Assembly: GCA_031271905.1 (NCBI GenBank) | Contig: JAISUT010000010.1 | Coordinates: forward strand, 1-64,000 | DNA length: 64,000 nucleotides | DNA from: Acidobacteriota bacterium | GTDB taxonomy: Bacteria > Acidobacteriota > UBA6911 | Direction: 5' to 3' | Part shown: in pieces, positions 46,751 to 54,321 of the stretch | How positions within the stretch are numbered: the first letter of the stretch is position 1 | Layout: each line of letters opens with the position of its first letter | Program-made: the position numbers and the translations under genes | Notes under the pieces: generated by a model | What the model was told of the DNA's origin: nothing | Databases searched by the model: none | What the model saw: only the letters and a program-made list of their open reading frames with translations

Positions 46751-47016
46751 GCGAAATCCACTTTTTTCAAATGTTCGTCCGGGTATTCGTCACGCGCCGG
46801 AATTTTCAGCCTGTCGCCGTCGCCGTCAAACAAAGCCGCGAGAGACGAGCCGAATCCTTCCGTGGATTTCACGGGTGTCATTTCCCACGGGTGCTCGACC
46901 GCATATGCGATGAGCATTCTGACTTGGGATTCGACTGACCGTCCGCTTGCTTTCGATATAACCTTTAGTTTTTCTTTTGTTTCTTCGTCAATGTTTCTAA
47001 TCGTCAGTGTAGCCAT
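46747..47016 (-). CDS. Ribbon-helix-helix antitoxin (FitA type)
   Basis: 89 residues from the ATG at 47016 (an ATG two codons earlier is too close to the ribosome site GGGAGA). The N-terminal TLTIRNIDEETKEKLKVISKASGRSVESQVRMLI is a FitA-type RHH DNA-binding unit. The acidic C-terminal half should wrap the toxin. The complex normally represses its own promoter, which here would also control the downstream sigma-54 activator. Confidence 0.83.
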   Translation of the reverse strand: MATLTIRNIDEETKEKLKVISKASGRSVESQVRMLIAYAVEHPWEMTPVKSTEGFGSSLAALFDGDGDRLKIPARDEYPDEHLKKVDFA

Positions 47017-47092
47017 CGACATTCTCCCGCCTGCTTAATGATTGCATTACGCTAGCACGACATGGGGTGCCATGCAAGCGGGAAAGCGGAAC

Positions 47093-47151
47093 GCAAAACA
47101 GCTCCAGCGAGGAAGGCCCCTTCCTTCCAAGGCCGTCCACGACTGGAGCTG
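47093..47151 (-). terminator. Terminator-like hairpin after the TorF-type porin gene
   Basis: CAGCTCCAG (47143-47151, minus strand) pairs with CTGGAGCTG (47099-47107), with a secondary GC-rich hairpin inside. On the minus strand the stem is followed by TTTTGC. It lies about 90-150 bases beyond the porin stop and just upstream of the antitoxin gene start, so it would insulate the two units. Confidence 0.45.
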
Positions 47152-47240
47152 CTTTCGCCTGTCAGGGGTACCGCAGGCTTAACCCGCGCCTCACCCGGGA
47201 GAGCGCCCCCCAAAGCGGAACGCCCTCGCAAAAAGCCTCC

Positions 47241-48059
47241 TTAGAAGCTCTTGGTGAAGTTGATGCCGAACCAGTAGTTGGCGGAGTCGCCCTCGCCATA
47301 GCTATACGTGTCGCGGATGGCGCCGGACAGTATGGTCGAAAGGTGGAAGCTGGGCGTGATGGAGACGCCGTGCTTCAAGGTGATCGGCAGGCCGACGTTC
47401 AGGGTGAAGTCGTTGAACTTCGTCTTTTCTTCCACACCCCAGTAGCCGACGTTGTACGCCGGGCCGCCGACGCCGAAGTTGGCGCTCAGGTCGAGGCTGA
47501 TGTACTCGTCGTCGCTCCACGCGCCGATCTTCTCGAACGTGTGGCCGACGCCGAGCGCGAGGTAGCTGCCGTCGATGGTGTCGATGTCGCGGTACCAGGT
47601 GACCGACGGGTTCAGCGGCACGTTGAAGCTCAGGCCGCCGTAGATTTCGGTGGTCGCACTCACACCGACGGTTCCCGCCGTCAGATCGACATCAACTGTT
47701 CCGGGGAACGTGTAGTGGATGATCCCCAGCGAGAAGCTGACCTTGTCGGTGTTCGGGATCGCCTTGGAATAGTCGAGCGAATAGTCGATCTCGTTGAATT
47801 CCCCTGCCTTGTAGCCCGTATAATCCGTCAGGGGCATGTTGGCCCACACGGCGCCCGTGAAGCCCCAGGCGCTGCCGGACATGTTGTACTGCAACACGCT
47901 CTTGTTGTCCAGGTTCATGCCGCGCCAGACGTACTTGTTGAAATAGTCCACGGAAGCCGACGCGCTGAACGTAGGCTCGTCCTGAGCCATCAGCGTTCCC
48001 GTACACGCCATCAACAGAACGCCCAGCAAACAGCAGCTTTTGATCATTCTTGACTTCAT
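47241..48059 (-). CDS. TorF-family putative outer-membrane porin
   Basis: 272 residues; AAGGAGGA lies 8 bases before the ATG at 48059. Signal peptide (SCCLLGVLLMACTGTLMAQ), then a beta barrel: SASVDYFNKYVWRGM at the start and YWFGINFTKSF with terminal Phe. TorF proteins are small outer-membrane barrels of unknown solute. A consensus sigma-54 promoter on this strand at 48339-48354 gives a long leader of about 265 bases that includes element E. The divergent sigma-54 activator at 48809 is the obvious candidate regulator. Confidence 0.82.
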   Translation of the reverse strand: MKSRMIKSCCLLGVLLMACTGTLMAQDEPTFSASASVDYFNKYVWRGMNLDNKSVLQYNMSGSAWGFTGAVWANMPLTDYTGYKAGEFNEIDYSLDYSKAIPNTDKVSFSLGIIHYTFPGTVDVDLTAGTVGVSATTEIYGGLSFNVPLNPSVTWYRDIDTIDGSYLALGVGHTFEKIGAWSDDEYISLDLSANFGVGGPAYNVGYWGVEEKTKFNDFTLNVGLPITLKHGVSITPSFHLSTILSGAIRDTYSYGEGDSANYWFGINFTKSF

Positions 48060-48092
48060 TTAACACATCCTCCTTGGTTGTTTACACCTACA

Positions 48093-48215
48093 GGGAACCT
48101 CTAAAAACCCCGGACGCTGCGTTGCGCCTTGGTCGAAAATGCCCATTCGCCCTCGGCAAACTCCGCTTTTCGACCTGCGGCAGACGCCTTGTCTGCGAGG
48201 CTTTTAGAGGCCCCC
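48093..48215 (-). repeat. MITE-like element family M1, copy E (long form, 123 bp)
   Basis: Ends are GGGAACCTCTAAAAACC and CTTTTAGAGGCCCCC, with perfect flanking TACA repeats (48089-48092 and 48216-48219). The central palindrome (TCGAAAA...TTTTCGA) is intact. It is inserted 33 bases upstream of the porin start codon, within the predicted leader, so the porin message would begin with a large hairpin. Confidence 0.85.
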
Positions 48216-48338
48216 TACATTCACAACAAACTCAAAACCCTCTCCAGCACTCGCCGGGATTTGACGCCCGGGCCAGCGGAAAAGTTCAAAACGACCAATA
48301 AACTCGCGGCCCTTCAACAACCGTCCCGCGTTCTTTAT

Positions 48339-48354
48339 TGCAAGATGCGTGCCA
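48339..48354 (-). promoter_or_regulatory. Sigma-54 promoter for the TorF-type porin
   Basis: On the minus strand the sequence is TGGCACG-CATC-TTGCA, a full match to TGGCACG-N4-TTGCW. The start of transcription would be near 48326, leaving a leader of about 265 bases to the porin ATG at 48059. Confidence 0.8.
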
Positions 48355-48770
48355 CAGAAAACTATATAATAAGCATCTTTTTTATTTTCAATTGATTAAC
48401 CGATTCGCGACTACTGGGGATTGCTGCGTTTTCCCTACATTTTCGTTCCTTCACCATCGGCGTCTTTCATTTTTGCATTCACCCCATTCCCCCCGCAGAG
48501 GCGCGGGGCGCATCCTCGTCGTTTGTCGCAGGGGCGTCGTCCGGCTTTGGGGTTCGGCGACGCGAAACGACGCTGCGCGCGCCCGCGTCCCGTCCCTTGG
48601 CGGCTTGCCGACGGAAACAATATCGTATGATATTTGCGCTCCTATTACCATATCGTATGTGGAGAAATTTCATCCCGGCGCCGCCGCCACGAGCCGCAGC
48701 CCTTCCCGAACCCTTGTTTGAAGCGGGTCGCGCATGCGTCCGGGCGTTTGCCGCCCTCCCCGGGCGGAAC
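48355..48770. promoter_or_regulatory. Shared upstream region of two divergent sigma-54 promoters, with paired TATCGTATG sites
   Basis: The region holds no gene. TATCGTATG occurs at 48621-48629 and 48651-48659, spaced exactly 30 bp (about three helical turns). Each sits in a small palindrome (AATATC-GTAT-GATATT and CATA-TCG-TATG). They lie 112-150 bp upstream of the plus-strand sigma-54 promoter, the usual distance for enhancer sites of NtrC-type activators. The segment 48355-48480 is AT-rich. Confidence 0.6.
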
Positions 48771-48786
48771 TGGCACGACCTTTGCT
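48771..48786 (+). promoter_or_regulatory. Sigma-54 promoter for the activator gene at 48809
   Basis: TGGCACG-ACCT-TTGCT is a full match to TGGCACG-N4-TTGCW. Transcription would start near 48797, giving a very short leader to the ATG at 48809 (or 48818). Self-activation by the encoded protein is the simple reading. Confidence 0.78.
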
Positions 48787-48808
48787 TCCATGGAAGCAGG
48801 GGAACAGG

Positions 48809-50476
48809 ATGTGTCGCATGGCTGATCTGGTTGATCTCAAGACTGACGTGACTCCGGGGGTGGGCGAAGGGGGACGCCTCGTCCAGTTGTTGTTCGATCT
48901 CTCGCACGCGGTGGGCGCGCACTTGGACGTCGAACCGTTGCTGCGCTCCTTCATCGAGACGCTCCGCAGGCGGACGGAGGCGGGCCGTGGGGTCGTGACG
49001 CTGGTCAACCTGCAAAACGGCATGATCGAGACCGAGTTGACGGTCGGCGTCCCGCTTGCGGAGAAGTCGGGGGGGCGCTGCCGGCTGGGCGCGGAGATCA
49101 TCGACAAGGTGATCGAGCACGGCCGCCCCGCCGTGTTGACGGCGGCGTCCCGCAAGGTGGTGTTCTTCGACGACGGCGAACCCCCGTCGGGCGAGGGGGC
49201 GAAGGGGCTCGTCGAGGAGCTTGCGCGGTGGAACAAGCCGCCCGCCTTCATCTGCATGCCGTTGCGCAACGCCGCAGGCGAAGTCCTCGGCGCCTTGGGC
49301 GTAGACCGCCTCTTCATGGAAAGCCAGCGCGGCGCCGGCGGACTCGACTTCGCCGGGCTCGTGGGCGAAGTGACGCTCTTGGGGCGGTTGGCGCGGCTCT
49401 TGGCGCAGGCGGTGGAGAGCCGCAGGCGGATGCGCGAGCGCGAGCGCCGCCTTGAGCGCGAGAAGGATCTGCTGCAGAACGAGATCAAGGATCATTTCCG
49501 GCAATCGAACATCGTCGGCAGCTCCCACGCCTTCCGGCACATCTACAAATCGATCAAGCAGGTCTCCTCGAGCAAGGTGCATGTGTTGATCACGGGCGAG
49601 CCGGGCGTGGGCAAGGAGCTTATCGCCGAGGCGATACACAAGGGCAGCCCGCGCGCGGAGCAGCCGTTCATACGGATAAACCTCGCCTCGCTGCCGGAGG
49701 ACATGATCGAGGGGGAGCTTTTCGGCACGGTCCGCAACACCTTGACGGGGGCGTTCACGCAGGGGCAGAGCCTTTTCGACGCGGCGCGCGGCGGGACGCT
49801 CTTCCTGGACGAGATCGGCAACCTCCCCATGGCGATGCAGGCGCGCCTCTTGCAGGCGTTGCAGGAGAAGGAGTCCCCCTTCCCCGCGAAGGGCGGGGAG
49901 GATGGCGCGGGCGCCCCTGCCGACGTGCGCATCATCTCCGCCACCAGCCGCAACTTGGAGGAGCTGGTGCAGCAGTTCCAATTCCGCATGGACCTCTACT
50001 ACCGCCTGAACCTGTTCCCGATCTACGTCCCGCCGCTGCGCGAGCGCAAGTCGGACATCCCCATACTGGCGAACCACTTCGTCGCGCGCTACGTCCGCAA
50101 GCACGGCAAGCGCATCCAAGGCATCTCCGCGACCGCGATGGACATGATGCTCCGCTACCACTGGCCGGGGAACATCCGCGAGATGGAGAGTTACATCGAG
50201 CAGGCGGTGCTGCTGTCGGTGGACGGCATCATCTACGGCTACCACCTCCCGCCGGCCCTGCGCACCCCGCAACAAGAGGGGGGCGCGCCGCAGGGGAGCC
50301 TGAAGGACTCGCTGTCGGCGTTGGAGCGCAAGATCATCACGGACGTCCTGAACTCGGTGCAGGGGAACGCGGTGCGCGCGGCGCAGACGCTGGGCATCAG
50401 CGAACGGCGCATACGCCAGAAGATGGCGCGCTACCAGATCGACCCCAAGCCGTTCCGGGCCGCCGCCGGGAGGTAG
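48809..50476 (+). CDS. Sigma-54-dependent activator with a divergent GAFTGA loop
   Basis: 555 residues from the ATG at 48809 (GGGGA upstream; 48818 is possible). An N-terminal GAF-like sensor (about 20-205), a basic coiled linker (RRRMRERERRLERE), then an AAA+ domain with Walker A GEPGVGKE and Walker [12 protein letters not shown]. The sigma-54 contact loop reads NTLTGA (in ELFGTVRNTLTGAFTQG) in place of GAFTGA. The C-terminal Fis-type helix-turn-helix is VRAAQTLGISERRIRQKM. It is preceded by its own sigma-54 promoter and shares its upstream region with the TorF-type porin gene, its probable target. Confidence 0.85.
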   Translation: MCRMADLVDLKTDVTPGVGEGGRLVQLLFDLSHAVGAHLDVEPLLRSFIETLRRRTEAGRGVVTLVNLQNGMIETELTVGVPLAEKSGGRCRLGAEIIDKVIEHGRPAVLTAASRKVVFFDDGEPPSGEGAKGLVEELARWNKPPAFICMPLRNAAGEVLGALGVDRLFMESQRGAGGLDFAGLVGEVTLLGRLARLLAQAVESRRRMRERERRLEREKDLLQNEIKDHFRQSNIVGSSHAFRHIYKSIKQVSSSKVHVLITGEPGVGKELIAEAIHKGSPRAEQPFIRINLASLPEDMIEGELFGTVRNTLTGAFTQGQSLFDAARGGTLFLDEIGNLPMAMQARLLQALQEKESPFPAKGGEDGAGAPADVRIISATSRNLEELVQQFQFRMDLYYRLNLFPIYVPPLRERKSDIPILANHFVARYVRKHGKRIQGISATAMDMMLRYHWPGNIREMESYIEQAVLLSVDGIIYGYHLPPALRTPQQEGGAPQGSLKDSLSALERKIITDVLNSVQGNAVRAAQTLGISERRIRQKMARYQIDPKPFRAAAGR

Positions 50477-50577
50477 CCGGACGCGCGACGGTTGCACGAC
50501 GGCGCTTGCCGCCTGCGCATGGCGCGTCCCGCGGCGGCGAAAGGTTTCGGCGGTGGCGACAGGTTTCCAGCGGGGGG

Positions 50578-51576
50578 TCAGTGGAGCCAGCGCCCCAGTT
50601 TGAAGAGGATGTTCGACAGGCCGTTTTCCACGCGCAGGCGACGCGCGCTCTTGTTCGCGGTCACAAGCCCCAACAGTATCTCGGACATCTCGCGGCAGCG
50701 GAGGTAGCCGTACGCCTTGTGCGGGTTGACGCGCTCGCCGACGCGGTAGTCGTTGACGATTTCGATGTCCGACGGGGCGACCCCCGCGCCGTTGAAGGTG
50801 AACACGTCGCCCAGCTTGTGTTGCGACGCCAGCTCGTCCCGCTGGTCGTAGAGGTTCACCCACGCGCCGGCGACGGACTCGGGGGCTTTGAGCTTCTTGC
50901 CGTCCCCGTCCGGCGCGACGGCGGCGTCCCCCTGCTCGTCGCGGATCTTCTCCACGATGAGGGGGATGCCGAGCGGCGAGCCGATGGTGACGAGGGTGTC
51001 GATCTCGAAGCCGAGTCCGTACAGCACGTCGCAGGCGATCAGCGAACCCATCGAGTGGGCGATGAGCACGATGCGCCGTCGTCGGTATTTCGTCAGCGCC
51101 TCGGCGAGGATGGAGCGCAGATCCTCCTGCGCGGTGGCCTTCGCCTTGCCGACGGCGTCCGAGGAGTAGTAAAGATCGATCTCCTTGAAGCGCTTCTTCA
51201 TGACCGACTCGGTCACGGCGGGGAAGGCGAGCATGAAAGGGTCGCTCAAGAGCACCCGGGCGATCTGGTCCTTAACCTTCTTCTTGAGCGTCTGCGGCTC
51301 GTCGCGCCGCTCCCCCTCCCCGTCCGCGCCTGCCGCCATGCGGTACGGCTCTGCGAGGTGCAGCGGATGTTTCGGGTCTTTCTCGCCCGGATCGTATGGC
51401 TGGGGGTTGAGGTAGTCCGCCCAGTAGACGAGCCGGAAGTCGAAGAAGGGGCGTTGCCCGGTGTGGCGGCGCAACCCCTCGGACAGGGACATGCGCCACC
51501 ACCGCTCCAGCACCCGGCGCGGCGGCTTGTTGCCGAGCCCGTGAATCCCGATGATGAACGTCTTGTCTGTCTTCAT
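50578..51576 (-). CDS. Alpha/beta-hydrolase (lipase/esterase-like) protein
   Basis: 332 residues; GGGGAA lies just before the ATG at 51576. An oxyanion-type opening FIIGIHGLGNKPP, and a nucleophile elbow AHSMGSL (Ser in the G/A-H-S-M-G pattern) at about residue 170. Candidate later acidic and His residues lie in the last third. There is no signal peptide, so it is cytoplasmic. Relatives include predicted lipases and PGAP1-like hydrolases of unknown substrate. It is convergent with the activator gene and downstream of leuD with a 108-base gap. Confidence 0.68.
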   Translation of the reverse strand: MKTDKTFIIGIHGLGNKPPRRVLERWWRMSLSEGLRRHTGQRPFFDFRLVYWADYLNPQPYDPGEKDPKHPLHLAEPYRMAAGADGEGERRDEPQTLKKKVKDQIARVLLSDPFMLAFPAVTESVMKKRFKEIDLYYSSDAVGKAKATAQEDLRSILAEALTKYRRRRIVLIAHSMGSLIACDVLYGLGFEIDTLVTIGSPLGIPLIVEKIRDEQGDAAVAPDGDGKKLKAPESVAGAWVNLYDQRDELASQHKLGDVFTFNGAGVAPSDIEIVNDYRVGERVNPHKAYGYLRCREMSEILLGLVTANKSARRLRVENGLSNILFKLGRWLH

Positions 51577-51684
51577 TTCCCCAGATGACCTGCGGTTTGT
51601 CGCAGGGGTGGACGGAACACCCCCGCCGTAAAACGCGAAGCCGCGCTTGTCGCAAGGGCGCAGGCGGCGTCAGGCGGCCTGCGG

Positions 51685-52173
51685 CTAGAAGCCGCCCTTG
51701 CGGACGTACTCCATCAGGCCGCCGGCGGCGATCAGCTCCTGCATGAACGGCGGGATGGGCTTGGAGGCGTATTCCTTCCCGAGCGTGACGTTGACGATCT
51801 TCCCGGTCGCCGCGTCCACCTCCAGCACATGCCCCGTCGCGGCGTCGGCCGCCACCGCCGACTCCATGATCGTCAGCCCGATGTTGAAGGCGTTGCGGTA
51901 GAAGATGCGCGCGTAGCTCTCGGCCACGACGCACGCCACCCCCGCCGCCTTTATCGCCAGGGGCGCGTGCTCGCGCGAGGAGCCGCAGCCGAAGTTCTTC
52001 CCCGCCACGATGATGTCGCCCGGCTTCACCAGGCTGGGGAACTTCGCGTCGGCGTCCTCCATCACGTGCGCCGCCAGCTCCTTCGGGTCGCTGGTGTTCA
52101 GGTAGCGGGCGGGGATGATCTCGTCGGTGTTCACATCGTCGCCGAATTTGTAGAGTTTGCCCGTGATGATCAT
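51685..52173 (-). CDS. leuD: 3-isopropylmalate dehydratase small subunit
   Basis: 162 residues; its ATG overlaps the leuC stop as ATGA (52170-52173). The swivel domain shows FGDDVNTDEIIPARYL, VAGKNFGCGSSREHAP and ARIFYRNAFNIGL, all diagnostic. With LeuC it isomerises 2-isopropylmalate to 3-isopropylmalate in leucine synthesis. Its short length is the archaeal/clostridial type of small subunit; related enzymes act on homocitrate or citramalate products, so substrate range could be wider. Confidence 0.93.
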   Translation of the reverse strand: MIITGKLYKFGDDVNTDEIIPARYLNTSDPKELAAHVMEDADAKFPSLVKPGDIIVAGKNFGCGSSREHAPLAIKAAGVACVVAESYARIFYRNAFNIGLTIMESAVAADAATGHVLEVDAATGKIVNVTLGKEYASKPIPPFMQELIAAGGLMEYVRKGGF

Positions 52174-53468
52174 CTCCTCACCCCTTTCGCCCAGTCCGCG
52201 CCGCGCACCTCGGCAGGCAGCGCCAGCCTTCCCTTGATGGCCGAGGCCGCCGCCACGCCCGCCGAGGCGAGGTAGACCTCGCTTTCGACATGCCCCATGC
52301 GCCCCGTGAAATTGCGGTTGGTGGTCGCCACCGCCCGCTCCCCCTTCGCCAGGATCCCCATGTGCCCGCCCAGGCACGGCCCGCATGTGGGGGGCGAGAC
52401 GATGCAGCCGGCGTCGATGAAGATGTCGAACAGCCCCTCTTTCATCGCCTGCTTCCAGACGAGCGGCGTCGCGGGGATGACGATGGTGCGGCAGCGCGGG
52501 CTGACCTTCCTCCCCTTGAGCAGCTTCGCGGCCTCGCGCAGATCCTCGATGCGGCCGTTGGTGCAGGAGCCGATGATCGCCTGGTCGAGCGCGACGTTGC
52601 GCGCCTTGGAGACCGGGACGACGTTCGAGGGGAGGTTGGGCTTGGCCACCACCGGTTCCATGCCGGTCACGTCGAACGTCTCGACCCGCTCGTACTCCGC
52701 CTCCGGGTCGGACTCGTAGTAGCGCGGCGGGCGCTGGGCGCGCCCCTCCTCGAAGGCGCGGGTCACCGCGTCCGGCGGCACGATGCCGGTCTTGGCACCC
52801 GCCTCGATGGCCATGTTCGCCATCGTGAGGCGGCCCTCCATCGAGAGCTTGCCGATGACCGGGCCCGTGATCTCCAGGGCGCGGTAGTTCGCCCCCTCCA
52901 CGCCGAGCCGCCCGATGGCGAGCAGGATCAGGTCCTTGCCGGTGACATCCTTGGGCAGGCGGCCCTTGAACACCAGCTTGATGGTCGGGGGCACCTTGAA
53001 CCACGCCTTGCCGGTCAGCATCGCCGCGCCGAGGTCGGTGGAGCCGACGCCGGTCGAGAACGCCCCCAGCGCGCCGTAGGTGCAGGTGTGCGAGTCCGCG
53101 CCGATGACCAGGTCCCCCGGCACGACGACCCCCTGCTCCGGCAGGAGCGCGTGCTCCACGCCGCACTCCCCCTGGTCCCAGTAGTAGAGCAGCTTCTGTT
53201 CGCGGGCGAAGTCGCGCAGGATCTTCGCCTGCTCCGCCGACTTGATGTCCTTGTTGGGGGTGAAGTGGTCTGGGACCAGCGCCACGCGCTTGCGGTCGAA
53301 GACCTTCTTGCCGCCGTTGTCGCGGAATGCCTGGATGGCCAAGGGCGCGGTGATGTCGTTGCCGAGGCACAGGTCGAGCTTCGCCAGGACGATGTCGCCC
53401 GGGCTGACCGACTTCGTGCCCGAGGCGCGGGCCAGTATCTTCTCCCCGATGGTCATGGGTCTGGGCAT
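52170..53468 (-). CDS. leuC: 3-isopropylmalate dehydratase large subunit
   Basis: 432 residues with AAGGAGG 8 bases before the ATG at 53468. Aconitase fold; the 4Fe-4S ligands are in IIGSCTNGR and PTCGPCLGGHMG. Also visible are DSHTCTYGALGAFSTGVGSTD and TNRNFTGRMG. The size matches the short LeuC/homoaconitase type that pairs with a short LeuD. No leuA or leuB lies in the window. It is followed immediately by leuD and preceded by the phosphodiesterase gene 34 bases upstream. Confidence 0.94.
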   Translation of the reverse strand: MPRPMTIGEKILARASGTKSVSPGDIVLAKLDLCLGNDITAPLAIQAFRDNGGKKVFDRKRVALVPDHFTPNKDIKSAEQAKILRDFAREQKLLYYWDQGECGVEHALLPEQGVVVPGDLVIGADSHTCTYGALGAFSTGVGSTDLGAAMLTGKAWFKVPPTIKLVFKGRLPKDVTGKDLILLAIGRLGVEGANYRALEITGPVIGKLSMEGRLTMANMAIEAGAKTGIVPPDAVTRAFEEGRAQRPPRYYESDPEAEYERVETFDVTGMEPVVAKPNLPSNVVPVSKARNVALDQAIIGSCTNGRIEDLREAAKLLKGRKVSPRCRTIVIPATPLVWKQAMKEGLFDIFIDAGCIVSPPTCGPCLGGHMGILAKGERAVATTNRNFTGRMGHVESEVYLASAGVAAASAIKGRLALPAEVRGADWAKGVRR

Positions 53469-53502
53469 ACGGAATCCCTCCTTGAACTATGAAAACGAAA
53501 CG

Positions 53503-53973
53503 CTAAGAACCGCCTTCTTCCAAAATGACGACCTCCCCCCGGATCTTCGCGTCCTGGACGGTGAGGCGCCCCACGCTCGCCGGCAGGTCGAACCGGCGCG
53601 CCCCCGCGCCGCCCGGGTTGAAATAGAGCACCCCCGCGCGCGACTCCTGCGCCGGACGGTGCGAGTGGCCGTAGACCACCGCCGCGAAACCGCCCGCCGC
53701 CGGGTCGATGTCCAGCTCCGCGAGGTTGTGCAGCACGTAAAGGATCACGCCGCCGACCTCCACCGTCTCGAACGGAGGCAACGCCGCCGTCCACGCGCCG
53801 GTGTCGGTGTTGCCGCGCACCGCCACGACCGGCGCGACCTTCCCCAGCTCCTCCAGCACCCGCGCGGAGCCGACGTCCCCGGCGTGGACGATCAGCTCCG
53901 AGCCCTCCAGCGCCCGCAACGCCTCCGGCCGCAACATCCCGTGGGTGTCTGAAATGACTCCTATCGTGTGCAT
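53503..53973 (-). CDS. YfcE/MJ0936-family metallophosphoesterase
   Basis: 156 residues from the ATG at 53973 (GGAGG upstream). The calcineurin-like metal motifs are in order: GVISDTHG, HAGDVGS, VRGNTD, the His in YVLHN and YGHSHRP. The family hydrolyses phosphodiesters, with weak specificity in vitro and unknown cellular substrate. First gene of a unit with leuC and leuD; the pairing with leucine synthesis seems positional only. Confidence 0.87.
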   Translation of the reverse strand: MHTIGVISDTHGMLRPEALRALEGSELIVHAGDVGSARVLEELGKVAPVVAVRGNTDTGAWTAALPPFETVEVGGVILYVLHNLAELDIDPAAGGFAAVVYGHSHRPAQESRAGVLYFNPGGAGARRFDLPASVGRLTVQDAKIRGEVVILEEGGS

Positions 53974-54321
53974 CGCCTCCACCTGCCCCGCGACTCCAAA
54001 AATCCCCGGCTGCCGCCGGGCGCCCTTGGGCGTGGATGGTTGCGGGGAACCGACATCCCCTTCGGCGTCTTCCGAGTCCATCGGCGGTTTTCGCCCTGGA
54101 AGCCGCCGCCCGCCCCCTCCGCGACCTTGCAGACGCGGCGCAAACAACGAGACATGATACTTCCCGACGCGCCGGGAAACAAAAAATTCGATGCGCCTCG
54201 CGTTGTTTTCATAGTAATATCTGGCGCGATGCCCGGGGATCGAGGAACAGTCCCCGATGGTTTGCGGTTTTGCGGCGCACGCGCCGCAGGACGCTGGGCG
54301 AGGGGATCGCGGGGGGCGAGC
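53974..54321. other. Intergenic region between the phosphodiesterase and the dienoyl-CoA reductase-like gene
   Basis: Divergent gap of 348 bases. TAATAT near 54213 is a possible -10 box without a good -35. The small palindrome GCGGCGCACGCGCCGC lies at about 54272-54287. I see no gene, repeat family member or sigma-54 site. Confidence 0.35.

Noticed and set aside
48300-48810. Small RNA or leader peptide in the region between the sigma-54 promoters
   Set aside because: No terminator hairpin with a U-run and no short frame with a ribosome site could be supported. The promoter pair and repeat sites explain the region well enough.
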